Shown here: piece by piece, positions 23,549 through 33,440 of the stretch
Layout of the letters: the number at the start of each line of letters is the position of its first letter
Position numbering within the stretch: the first letter of the stretch is position 1
NCBI GenBank assembly: GCA_938743325.2
Contig: OW568874.1
Span: 248,001-312,000 of the forward strand
Origin: Pycnococcus provasolii
Taxonomy: Eukaryota; Chlorophyta; Pseudoscourfieldiophyceae; Pseudoscourfieldiales; Pycnococcaceae
Reading direction: 5' to 3'
Length of the DNA: 64,000 bases
Notes under the pieces: generated by a model
The model's input: the letters and a program-made list of their open reading frames with translations, nothing else
Told to the model about the DNA's origin: nothing
The model's database searches: none
Translations under genes and position numbers: made by a program

Positions 23549-24964
23549 ATGAAGAGACCTAAAAGGTCTTCTCTCTCCATAGGGGCCGTCGTAGCTATCA
23601 CCATAACCTTGCTTGTCATGTGCGCACAGGCAACTTCGGCAGCGCGCGTGTTCTTGCAACAAGACGCCAGCAACGCCAACAATTCCACCACCACAACAAC
23701 AACAACCTCCTCCTCCTCCTCCTCCTCCTCAGCAAGGCAGTGGCTGTATTTAACTATTCCCTTGATCAGTGCACTTGTCGGCTACGTGACGAACGTCGTG
23801 GCTCTTAAAATGACCTTCTACCCTCTGGAGTTCACGGGCGTGAAGCTGTACCAGCCAAAGGACCAGCCGTTCGGCTTCTTCGGATGGCAAGGCATCATAC
23901 CGTCCAAGGCTGGCAAGATGGCTTCCATCATGACAGACCTCATGCTCGAGAAGCTCGTTACCACCGAGGAGGTGTTCGCGCGCCTCGATCCCGTGAGAAT
24001 GGGACAGGTGATCGAACCGGCTATGCGTGCAGCTGCTGTTCGTATCTACACCAAGGTTGGCGTCGAGTACTTTCCGTTCCTGTACTACAGCTCGACAGAT
24101 GACGTGCGCGAGTTCGCGAGGGAGGAAATTCTAAGGCGCGGCAAGGCGCTTCTCGTCGACGTCATCAGCGAGTTCCGCGAGCGCGTCAAGGACTGCTTCG
24201 ACATCAAGCACATGATAGTCACCAACTCCATCAAAAACAAGCTTCTTGTCGTCAACATGTTTCAGACCGTTGGCGCGAAGGAGTTCGTCTTCATCGAGAG
24301 GTCAGGCGCGTACTTCGGTTTCCTGTTTGGAGTCGTGCAGGCGGTGGTGTTCTACTTCGCCGACATATGGTGGCTTCTGCCGTTATTCGGCTTCTTCGTC
24401 GGATATGCCACCAACTGGGTCGCGCTCAAGGTGATCTTCGAGCCCATCGAGCCCATCAGCCTCGGGCCGCTCGGCACGTTGCAAGGCCTCTTCCTCAAGA
24501 GGCAGCCTGAGGTGTCCCTCGAGTTCGCGAAGCTCTCCGCCACCTCGTTTCTCAACGCCGAGTCGATGTGGGAGGAGATTCTCTACGGCGCCTACTCGGA
24601 CCGATTCTGGGCGCTGTTCGACGCGAAGTTCGACGCCTTCTTCGACAAGGAGATTGTTGGTGGCGGGTACCGCAAGACGGTTATGGCGTGCGCATTCGGA
24701 GGAAAGGGCGTGCTCGAGCTGAAGGCGGCAACGTCCAAGGCGCTTGCTGACGAGCTCTACTCGTCGTTGTGCTACGGCAACGAGCACCTCGACGCGGCGC
24801 TAGGTCTCGAGGAGACGATGGCGGAGCGCCTCGCCGCACTGCCGCCGAAGGACTTCGAGGGTGTGCTGCATCCCGTCTTCCAGGAGGACGAGATCAAGTT
24901 GATTGCGGTGGGCGGACTACTTGGCATGGGCGTCGGCTTCCTACAGACGCTCATGTACATCTGA
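23549..24964 (+). CDS. DUF445 family membrane protein
   Basis: 471 aa from the ATG at 23549 (MKRPKRSSLSIGAV), which gives a signal or anchor segment (AVVAITITLLVMCAQATSA) before a Ser/Thr-rich linker; ATGs at 23411 and 23504 give longer versions without added domains. The DUF445 hallmark 'IPLISALVGYVTNVVALKMT' near residue 67 is followed by the paired amphipathic 'GFFGWQGIIPSKAGKMASIM' region. The family signature recurs as 'GYATNWVALKVIFEP' after a central membrane pair, so the protein looks like two DUF445 halves. A last membrane helix ends the protein (GGLLGMGVGFLQTLMYI). The function of DUF445 is unknown. Two TGTAA motifs follow the stop. It converges with the gene at 25063. Confidence 0.85.
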   Translation: MKRPKRSSLSIGAVVAITITLLVMCAQATSAARVFLQQDASNANNSTTTTTTTSSSSSSSSARQWLYLTIPLISALVGYVTNVVALKMTFYPLEFTGVKLYQPKDQPFGFFGWQGIIPSKAGKMASIMTDLMLEKLVTTEEVFARLDPVRMGQVIEPAMRAAAVRIYTKVGVEYFPFLYYSSTDDVREFAREEILRRGKALLVDVISEFRERVKDCFDIKHMIVTNSIKNKLLVVNMFQTVGAKEFVFIERSGAYFGFLFGVVQAVVFYFADIWWLLPLFGFFVGYATNWVALKVIFEPIEPISLGPLGTLQGLFLKRQPEVSLEFAKLSATSFLNAESMWEEILYGAYSDRFWALFDAKFDAFFDKEIVGGGYRKTVMACAFGGKGVLELKAATSKALADELYSSLCYGNEHLDAALGLEETMAERLAALPPKDFEGVLHPVFQEDEIKLIAVGGLLGMGVGFLQTLMYI

Positions 24965-25062
24965 GTACCCGAAGTGGATAAAAGACCGTGTAACCTGTAA
25001 TAAACCCATCTCTGGTTTGTGTTCCGTTTGCTCCCACCTGAACGTGCATTTCGCTTTTACGA

Positions 25063-25312
25063 CTAGGAATCCTTCAGCATGTCACGCATAAACATCGTCC
25101 AGTCGTCCAAGTCAAGGTCGAGGTCGAGGTCGTCGTTGTTGTTGGCACCACCAGGGCGCGAGATGATGCGATCCAAGACGGCATCGTCCGACAGTACGTC
25201 ATCCAGCGGAGGAAGAGATGGCATACTGTGCAGCGAAGTGGCAACAGCGGCTGCACCCGCACCGGTGCCGTCAAATCGCACTGATGATCCACCTCCGCCG
25301 CCCAAAACGACT

Positions 25313-25351
<39 letters not shown>

Positions 25352-27972
25352 GATGGTGATCGTGTCGCTGCAAGCATCATAGCGTGCATGTTCCGATTGC
25401 GCTCCTCCTCGTTGTGCAGCGCTGCATCTACAAACTTTTTCAAACGTTGTGCCTCTACCTCGATGATATCGCAGGGCCGTTTCTGCCCGGAGGATGTCGA
25501 CGCGCCGCTCGCGCGCCTTCGGACGCGCTTCCTCCTTTTGTCCGCCGTCGTTGGACTGCTTGCCTCGTCCTCGTCCTCCTCCTCCTCTTCTTTATTCTTC
25601 TCTCCTCCATCACGAGCGGCGGCAGCGACTTTGTATCCTTCGTGGAGATCGCGAATGTTTACGATACCAGCCTCGCGAAGTCTCTTGAGCCTTGCATTGC
25701 CAACGCCGGGAATTCGGCGCAATTCGGTGCTGAGTGTCATATGCGACAGCTTCCAAACCTTTCGATCGTGGTAAGCGCGGTAGGAAAGCACCGGGAAGGT
25801 TTCCGTGGCTCCAATGAAATACAAGCTGCGACCACTGCTGCTGCTCGGGTCCACCACCACTGGTGAAAGCATCGGTACCAACTCAAAGATGGCGTTCAAG
25901 GTGCCCGCGCACCCTGCGTTGGCGTGCGCCGACAGACGCAGGCGCATCCAGCGAAAGCGGCCCTCGGGCGTTCCACCTCCAACGGAAACGGAGTTGTTAC
26001 CGGTGGTGATGGCGCCCTTGTTTAGGTACTGATTAGGATGATGTTGTGGTGGTGGATGTAGCAATGACGACAACGCGAGTGGCGATCCGTCGTCGAATGC
26101 GGTAGCTGACGACATGTTGTTATCATGGTGGTTGTGGTGGTTGTCTTGCTTGTATGCGCCGATGAGTACGTTCGGAAATGTAGCTTCCACCGTCCAAGGT
26201 GGAACCTCCATCGTGTCTGAAGATGGTGGCGGCGGCGTCACTGTGATGCTCGCCTCCGTTGCACCACTCTTGATGGACAGATTGGAGAGTGGCGTAAACG
26301 GCACGTCAGGCTCCACGAGTTGAAGTTCAAGCGCGAGGGCTCTCGCGATGTAGTGTGCATCGGCAGCCTTAGCTGCTGCTGCGTCACGTGGTTGAAGTGA
26401 GAACTTCACCGTGAAGGGCACAAAGGGCTTGCGTTCGTGGCATGTGACCGCGTCGTGCGCGTGCAGCTGGGGTATGCCCGTGGGAGGAGGAGCAAAGTTT
26501 CCATCGCCACCAGCGGCAGCAGCATCGTCGTCGATGTCACCATGGTTGGCAAAGCTGCTTATTTCCGAGCAATTGTTGCTGCTGCTTTTTTTATTGTTGT
26601 GTGAGCCTCCTGCGGACCCGGACGAGGTTGGAGTGTCCGCTGCACCTGCTCCCTTGCTGGAGTTGCCGCTGACGTCGTCATCATCACTGCAACGTGGTGA
26701 AGGTGTGGACTTGCGCCGATTGACGATGCCACAACCACCGAAATTGACTGCGAGGTTGTGCAGAGGAGTCAGATGTATGGGTGGAGACGACTGATACGCG
26801 GCAGTAGTTGCGGTAGCAGCGACAACAGGAGGTGGTGGTGCCACGGCTGCTGTCGTCGTCGTCATCGCAGGAGAAAGAGCGTTAATCGTCGTCACGATAT
26901 GTGCATCAACCCTGCCGGTCGCCGGATCGACACTACCATGGTGCGGCGGCGTGGTTGGTGGTGGTATCGTCGTTGGCCACCACTGATTCGTCGGCGCTGC
27001 AGCTGCTGCTTCATGCCGCGGCACCGCGTATTCTGTGGACATCTCAATTCCAATGGTCGCGGTAGTGGTCGATTGCGGCAAGTCGGCGTCACGGAAGATA
27101 TAGTCGTCGTCGATGAACTCCAGATTCGTGAGCTCGTCTTCATCATTTCTTCCAAAGCTGTCAAACTTCGTCCACGTCGCACGTTCACCTGCAGGAGGAG
27201 GAGACGTAGATCGTCGCCTTTTTCGTTGGAACATGATCGTGCTGACAATAGCAAGTCCCACGAGCATGATAACGGAAACAGTCAGCAATGCGGTGCCAAT
27301 GTTCCCGAGCGCATTCCCACCGCCACCGCCGTCAATTTGTTGTTGTTGTTGTTGCTGCTGCTGGTTCTGGAGGTAGTCTCCTCCTCCTCCTTCTGCGTCC
27401 GTTGTCGTGAGGAATGATTTGACTGGAGTCGTGGACGCAATCGGTGGTGGTGATGCTCGATCAATTGGAGGAGGAGGCTGTATCGGTGATGGTGGAGGAG
27501 GAGGAGCTGCCACGTATCGCGCGTTTCCGCCTCGTGTGCTTGCAAGACCACCTTCTGGTACCACCATCATGCTATCGCGAGGATCGTCTCTACGCGGTCT
27601 CGCTAGGCGTAGCACAGGAGCAGAACCTCCTCCTCCTTGCACAACAGCACCCGTCGCTTCCACGACAAGCTCCTCGACCTGATCCTGATCTGGCGCACCA
27701 CCAACAAGATCATCATCCGGTGCTGGTTCGCGACGAGATCTCGGTACGTCCGTCCACCACCCTGTCGTCTGCTGCTCCAGATAGAGAAGCAGAGAAGCAG
27801 CTCCCTCCTCCTCGTTGAGCATCATCTCCTCCTGATAAGTGTCAGGATACTCTTCATCCTCTTCTGACGATGGCGCCAACACCATCACAACTGTTGACAC
27901 GATCCTTGTCGTCGGCGTTGTTGTCGTCGTCATCATCGACGTATTAGCGTTCACGGGGGGCTCCTCCTCCAT
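25063..27972 (-). CDS. Single-pass membrane protein with HhH-like motif and acidic C-terminus (possible tethered regulator)
   Basis: 969 aa from the ATG at 27972. The N-terminal ~220 residues are acidic and Pro/Gly-rich with no clear signal peptide. One membrane helix lies near residues 224-245 (TALLTVSVIMLVGLAIVSTI) followed by a stop-transfer QRKRRR. The long remainder has poly-Pro, poly-Gly and poly-Gln runs, an Arg/Lys cluster (DKRRKRVRRR), and a conserved-looking block of about 250 residues beginning 'FVPFTVKFSLQPR'. That block contains 'ATETFPVLSYRAYHDRKVWK' and a helix-hairpin-helix-like 'RRIPGVGNARLKRLREAGI'. Its layout faintly recalls plant CBP60 calmodulin-binding regulators (low confidence). 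The protein ends in an acidic/aromatic tail (DLDLDDWTMFMRDML) typical of activation domains. A membrane-released transcription regulator is inference. Confidence 0.65.
25316..25351. repeat. CTG/CAG tract coding poly-Gln
   Basis: An uninterrupted CTG run on the + strand, read as CAG glutamine codons in the minus-strand gene, close to its C-terminus. Such tracts vary in length between strains. Confidence 0.9.
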
Positions 27973-28503
27973 GATTATTGGTAGGCAGTGCTCGCGACGC
28001 GTACAATAAAAGCACGTGGAGAAGGAGCCTCGGGGGATTCAGGGCGTTCGGGGGGGCCCGGGGGGGAGGGAGGGTGGGAAGCCGGTTGCGACTCTCAGCA
28101 ATTTGCGAACCAAAAGACACTCCCAGAGAAGGAGATCCCTCATGATTGCATCATCTGGGTTTTAACCGTTTTATGATTTTTATCCATCGTCGTGTGTTCT
28201 GACAGTCCTGGAAGGGGGATCCGTTGTGGAACCCAGGCTACCAATGAGTAAACTTAGCATTAATGAACTTCGAAACTGGTGAGGATTGAGGTGCTATTGA
28301 GGTGAGGATGCAGAAGAACCAGTCTCGTAAATCAATCAAGGACGGGTCCCTCCCCTAGGAGGAAAGTGGGGCCGTGCGAAGTCCGAACTATCCTGTCCGA
28401 ACTCCGCCGCCCAGGCTGACTCGCCCGCTGTACACGTTGTCCCACTTTCTCGTTGTGGGTTTCTGTTTCTTGCACTACCGTTCCTCGCTCGCTCGCTGGA
28501 AGG
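27973..28503. other. Divergent spacer between membrane regulator and NTT genes
   Basis: Holds both promoters of a head-to-head gene pair. A G-rich tract (about 28048-28075) is the only striking feature. No gene is seen. Confidence 0.55.
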
Positions 28504-30438
28504 ATGATGGCGACCACCTGCTGCGCCTCCTTTGCTGCCTACCGTCGTGGTGGTGGTAGTGGTGGTGGTGGTGCGGCGAAGCACTATCGCAGTACTACTA
28601 CTACTACTACTACTACTCGCGCTCCTCATCTGCAGCATTCTCGTCGTCAACACCATAGTAGTTGTGGTGGTAATGGTGGTGCTAGAGCAGCTCATGAGGA
28701 GACGTTTTTGTGTGCACCTGCAGCAGCGTCCGCAAGCATCACCACCAATTTACGGAGGAAACATGCTTTTTGGCGACTGGCAGCGTCGTCATCCGCGTCG
28801 CCACCGGCTGATAGTAGCGGTAATGGTGGAGATGGCTCGTCGTCGTCTTCCCCTTCTTCTTCCTCGCAGCCGGAGTTCCTCGGAATCGCAATGAGCACGT
28901 TAAAGAAGGTGGTCCCTCTTGCTCTCATGATGTTCTGCATCCTCTTCAACTACACCATCCTGCGTGACACCAAAGACGTGCTCGTCGTGACTGCCCCCGG
29001 ATCGGGCGCTGAGATCATCCCGTTCCTCAAGACGTACGTCAACCTGCCCGCAGCTATCGGCTTCGCCGCCATCTACGCTCGCCTGTCCAACCTGATGGAC
29101 CGTGATCGGCTCTTCTACACGATCCTCGTGCCGTTCGTGATGTTTTTCGGCGCCTTTGCGTTCATCATGTACCCCGCGCGCGACACCCTTCACCCGACGG
29201 AATTCTGTGTCGACCTGCTCGACAAACTTGGACCACGGTTCATGGGTCCCATTGCAATTGTACGCAATTGGACGTACTGCCTTTTCTACGTGATGGCAGA
29301 GCTGTGGGGCTCCGTCGTCGTGTCGGTGCTCTTCTGGGGCTTCGCTAACCAGATCATGGAAGTCAAGGAAGCAAAGCAGTTCTACCCGCTCTTCGGCCTC
29401 ATCGCCAATGTCGCCCTGATCTTCTCTGGTCAGGCGGTTAGGCATTTTTCCACCGTTCGAGCTGGTCTGCCACCGGGTGTCGACGGCTGGGGCATGTCGC
29501 TCAAGGGACTGATGAGCATGATTGTCGTCGGGGGATTCTGCATCGCCGGCATCTACTGGGCCTTGAACAAGTACGTTCTGCCGGCCGTAGGTCCTATAGA
29601 GGGTGCGGCGAAGAAGAAGAAGGAAAAATTGTCGATGTCCATCGGCGAGTCCGTCATATTTCTTGCCAAATCCGCCTACGTTCGCAGCCTGGCAACGCTC
29701 GTCGTCGCCTACGGAATCTCCATCAACCTCGTTGAGGTCACGTGGAAGAGCAAATTGAAGGCGCAGTACCCCGATCCGAACGACTACAGCATGTTCATGG
29801 GCAACTTCTCCACCGCCACGGGCACGGTGACGTTCGTCCTCATGATTGTGTCGCGCTACATTTTCGCAAAGTTTGGCTGGGGCGTTGCCGCGGCTATCAC
29901 GCCAATAGTCATCCTCATCACGGGCGCAACGTTCTTCAGCCTCATACTCACGCCAGGGGTTTGGGAGCCCGTGCTCGCCTACCTAGGTTTCACGCCACTG
30001 TTCATGGCGGTTCTCGTCGGTGCTGCGCAGAACGTTTTCAGCAAGGGTGCCAAGTACTCGCTCTTCGATCCGTGCAAGGAAATGGCGTACATCCCTCTCG
30101 ACGAGGAGACGAAGGTCAAGGGCAAGGCGGCGATCGACGTCATCTGCAACCCCCTCGGTAAGTCTGGAGGCTCGCTCGTACAGCAGCTCATGATTTTCAC
30201 GTTTGGATCGCTCGCGGCATCGACGCCATACCTTGGCGTGGTTCTCTTGATCGTCATCACGATGTGGCTCAGATCCGCTGCGCGCCTGAGCGCGCTGTTC
30301 GAAGGTGCTCAACAAAACCTTAGGAGTCATGATTGGGACGATCCAGGCGAAGAGGTGGTTCCTGACAGTGACCTTCGCGCTGATCCTAACGAACGGTCTG
30401 ACGAGGAGCCGACACCTGGTGTCGTCAAGACATCTTGA
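28504..30438 (+). CDS. Plastid-type ATP/ADP translocase (NTT, TLC family)
   Basis: About 644 aa from the ATG at 28504. Exchanges ATP and ADP (with phosphate) across the plastid inner envelope; the family is shared by plants, algae and intracellular bacteria such as Chlamydia. The first ~130 residues are Ser/Thr/Gly/Arg-rich without acidic residues, fitting a transit peptide. The core opens with 'PLALMMFCILFNYTILRDTK' and 'DVLVVTAPGSGAEIIPFLKT', the family signature, followed by about 11-12 membrane helices including 'FGLIANVALIFSGQAVR' and 'YGISINLVEVTWKSKLKAQY'. 'DPCKEMAYIPLDEETKVKGK' and 'AAIDVICNPLGKSGGSL' near the C-terminus are also hallmarks. Length and motif order match plant NTTs. The C-terminal tail is acidic. 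No defects seen. Confidence 0.95.
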   Translation: MMATTCCASFAAYRRGGGSGGGGAAKHYRSTTTTTTTTRAPHLQHSRRQHHSSCGGNGGARAAHEETFLCAPAAASASITTNLRRKHAFWRLAASSSASPPADSSGNGGDGSSSSSPSSSSQPEFLGIAMSTLKKVVPLALMMFCILFNYTILRDTKDVLVVTAPGSGAEIIPFLKTYVNLPAAIGFAAIYARLSNLMDRDRLFYTILVPFVMFFGAFAFIMYPARDTLHPTEFCVDLLDKLGPRFMGPIAIVRNWTYCLFYVMAELWGSVVVSVLFWGFANQIMEVKEAKQFYPLFGLIANVALIFSGQAVRHFSTVRAGLPPGVDGWGMSLKGLMSMIVVGGFCIAGIYWALNKYVLPAVGPIEGAAKKKKEKLSMSIGESVIFLAKSAYVRSLATLVVAYGISINLVEVTWKSKLKAQYPDPNDYSMFMGNFSTATGTVTFVLMIVSRYIFAKFGWGVAAAITPIVILITGATFFSLILTPGVWEPVLAYLGFTPLFMAVLVGAAQNVFSKGAKYSLFDPCKEMAYIPLDEETKVKGKAAIDVICNPLGKSGGSLVQQLMIFTFGSLAASTPYLGVVLLIVITMWLRSAARLSALFEGAQQNLRSHDWDDPGEEVVPDSDLRADPNERSDEEPTPGVVKTS

Positions 30439-30564
30439 GTGAGTGAGTGAATGAGTGAGTGAGTGAGTGAGTGAGTGAGTGAGTGAGTGAGTGAGTGAGT
30501 GAGTGAGTGAGTGAGTTGGTGAGTGAGTGAGTGAGTGAGTTGGTGAGTTGGTGCGTTGGTGTTT
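30436..30564. repeat. GAGT tetranucleotide microsatellite
   Basis: GAGT units with a few GAAT and TGGT variants start at the NTT stop codon (TGA is part of the first GAGTGAGT run). This is the 3' UTR of NTT. A TGTAA motif follows at about 30641, and one on the other strand near 30670 probably serves the helicase gene. Confidence 0.9.
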
Positions 30565-30694
30565 TTGGTGTGTGAGGTGAGGTTGACGAGAGATTCACGC
30601 AAGAGGCGGGGACCGGAGGGCGGAGGCGCCGCCTAGTTTTTGTGTAAATAACGACGAAAATTTACAAACTTTTACTATACAATCGTCATCATCA

Positions 30695-31601
30695 TCATCT
30701 CTTCAACTTTTTCATTGATGAGATGGATGTAGTAGCCTGACGCTTGCGCGCCAAGTACCGTTCTCGAGCAGCGTCTAATGCAGGGGCTTTCGAGGCGAGC
30801 GCATCACCCGCCAACACACCATCATTCTCCTGCTTCGCCGCCGGTACCGTCGAGGCTGACACATCGTTTTCAACTTTTATGCTAGAAGCAGCCTTCTCGC
30901 CAGACAATTTCGCCACGTCAGCACCCTTTAGTCGGCTCATCATTGGCTGAACCCAGGCAACGTTCACCTTCGACACGTGACGAATCCGAGGCACTGAGCC
31001 GGGGCCCGCACCAGTTGCTAATTCTTGGTATACGACAAATGCTGGCCCGAGGCCGTCGCCGATATTCACACGACGTGGTACTGGTACAATACTGTCCAAA
31101 GCTGCGCGTTGCAAGGCAGCGCCGTCTAGCTCCGGTTCCGATGACATGAACAGCTCAGGATGACTTTGTGATTTGAGCTCGCAGACTAGGCCAGCGTCAT
31201 TCAGAGTGCGGTATGCGTTGTGTCGCGGGTGCCTTTCAGCGATACGATTCGCCATTCCCAGGCAAAGCGCGTATCTGAGTGCGGTGTAGGTAGGATCGAC
31301 GCCGCGGCTAGTGCGGCTCTCGCTGCGATCAGCTTGCGAAGCACCACTACCATTGCACAGCGTCATGAGCTGCCGGTGCACATCGAGCGCGAATCGCATG
31401 CCACGCTCGTCCAAGCTGTTCTTGCGAAGGAACTCCGCGCGGGTGCGGGGAGGCCGATCAGCGGCGACAAGAGGGCACGGTGCACGCCTGGCTCGTTCTA
31501 ATTGCACAAAGTCCCCAGGTCGTGTTGGCAGCGCATCGTATCCGCGAAACAGCGCCAGATACAGGAGGTGATCGCCATAGCGTTCCTCGGCGTAAAGTGG
31601 A

Positions 31602-31637
<36 letters not shown>

Positions 31638-33310
31638 CCAGTGCTGCTTCCTGGTGGGAGGGAAGGCGGAGTCGTCACAAGTAGGCGTCCATCGGAATTC
31701 GCACTAGACATCGCTGCCACGGCACACATATCATCTACAACCCCCAATCGCCGCGCGTGTGCTATGGCACATCCCAGCGGAGGGTCGACGGGATAGCGCG
31801 CTACCTCACGGCCGAGAGCCGTTACTGCGCCCGCGGCGTCGATGCAGCCAAGTGCGTGCAACTGCCTCAGACAATCCTCGAGGCTCGCCTCACTCGGCTT
31901 GTCCAGGAAGTCGAATGCGAGGATGTCAACGCCCTCGCCAACCGCGGTTTTCAGGAACAGAGCAACTCCGAGCAAACTGGAGCGCTGGATCTCCGGGATG
32001 TCCTCCGCCGGACGTGGCAACGGCGCGTCTGCACTACCACCACCGCCGCCATTCTCACGCGCAAGCGCTATCGCCTCGCGCTCTGGCTTAGGAAAAAGCC
32101 GATAGCACTTGCCCGCGCATGTGCGTCCTGCGCGGCCAGCGCGCTGGTTGATGGATGCGATGCTAGCGTCGACGAGTTTCAGCGCCTCGACACCCGTGGC
32201 TGGATCGTACGACTTGCTCTTCACCTTGCCCGTGTCGACGACGACGGTGATGCCAGGAACCGTCAAGCTCGTCTCCGCCACGTTGGTGGCGACAATGCAC
32301 CGTCGGAATGCTCTGCCATTGCTGCCCTGCTGAAGTGCCGCCGCCACCTCCTCCGTGCTCAGCAGCGCACGTGCCTGCTGATCGGGCGGAAGAGCCGCGT
32401 ACAGCGGCAGCACGACGAGGTCGGCGAGGCGCGGGTCGTCCGACTGAGACACCATGTCGCGAAGCAGCTTGCAGCACCGCTCCACCTCCTCGCGTCCGGA
32501 GAGGAAGCACAGGATGTCACCAGGCAGCGGCTCGTTCTGGTGCGCGTCGAAGCACGCGATCGCCGCGCTCTCCACGTGCCTTCCTTCCGGCGGTCGCGAC
32601 GTGGCGTGAACGGTAGTCACCGGGTGCAGCCGTCCAGGAATGCGCATGACGGGGCAGTCGTTCAGGTAGGCGCTGAATCGCTCCGCGTCAAGCGTGGCGG
32701 AGGCGACCACCACGCGAAGCGGCTCGCGCCTCGTCGTACGGCGCCTGACGTCGACAGCCTCCCGACTGAGCGCCGCTCGCTTCAGCATGCCCAGCAGGAT
32801 GTCGGTGGACAACGACCGTTCGTGCGCCTCGTCGAGCACGATGGCGTCGTACTGCCTTAGGTGCGGGTCAGCCGAAGCCTCACGGAGCAACATGCCGTCG
32901 GTGACAAACTTGATTTTCGTGCTTGAGGATGTCATATCCTCGAAACGCACGGCGTAGCCCACCTCCTCGCCCACCTTTCCGTGCCGCTCGCGAGCAACTC
33001 GCGACGCGACGGAAACTGCCGCCACACGGCGAGGCTGCGTCACAGCCACGCGACACACTGGCAAAGCTCTGTCGTCATCCTTTTCTTCCGTGGACGACGG
33101 TTGCGCTCCCCCAGTCAGCGGCACGCGCCACTGCCCCGCGTTGTCGATGAGGATGGACGCGAGCTGCGTCGACTTGCCCGATCCCGTTTCCGCGAGCAGG
33201 ACGAGTAGCGCGGTGGACGTGAGCCTGGAGGCGATGTCGCGCGTGTACTGGCGGACCGGAAGCGCGGAGTCATCAGATGAAGCGGCGGCGGCGACCACGA
33301 AAGCCGCCAT
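30695..33310 (-). CDS. DEAH-box RNA helicase (DEAH/RHA, Prp22/Prp43/DHX33-like)
   Basis: ATP-dependent 3'-5' RNA helicase, probably nuclear, in splicing or ribosome assembly. The start at 33310 (MAAFVVAAAASS) gives 871 aa; an ATG at 33418 adds 36 low-complexity residues but leaves only 22 bp to the divergent XS gene. Motifs in order: I ETGSGKST (residues 41-48), Ia TQPRRVAAVSVA, II DEAH in 'VLDEAHERSLSTD', III SAT in 'VVASATLDAERFS', IV-V 'VATNVAETSLTVPGI', VI 'QRAGRAGR'. These are followed by the winged-helix/HA2 region and the OB-fold domain (HPELFMSSEP, 'VVYQELATG'). A poly-Gln run in the HA2 region is coded by a CTG tract near 31600-31636. No N-terminal S1 or other accessory domain is present, so it resembles the short Prp43/DHX33 class more than Prp22. 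Confidence 0.93.
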
Positions 33311-33440
33311 GAAAGAGAGGGAGAGAGGAGAAGGGACGTCTTTTTTCCAATCCCCGGGTCCCGGGGGGAGAGACTTCGAGCCTGCTTTGCGGCCTGCTTT
33401 GCCCCCCCCAACGCCCATTCATTCCCAGCTTCGTTTCATC
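33311..33440. promoter_or_regulatory. Compact bidirectional promoter of helicase and XS-domain gene
   Basis: Only 130 bp separate the two preferred start codons (33310 minus, 33441 plus), so both promoters must share this interval or extend into coding sequence. It contains a palindromic CCCGGG pair (about 33353-33365). No TATA box is seen. Confidence 0.5.

Noticed and set aside
31757-32860. 367-codon plus-strand frame opposite the DEAH helicase
   Set aside because: Shadow of the helicase coding frame; Arg/Leu-rich translation without family resemblance.
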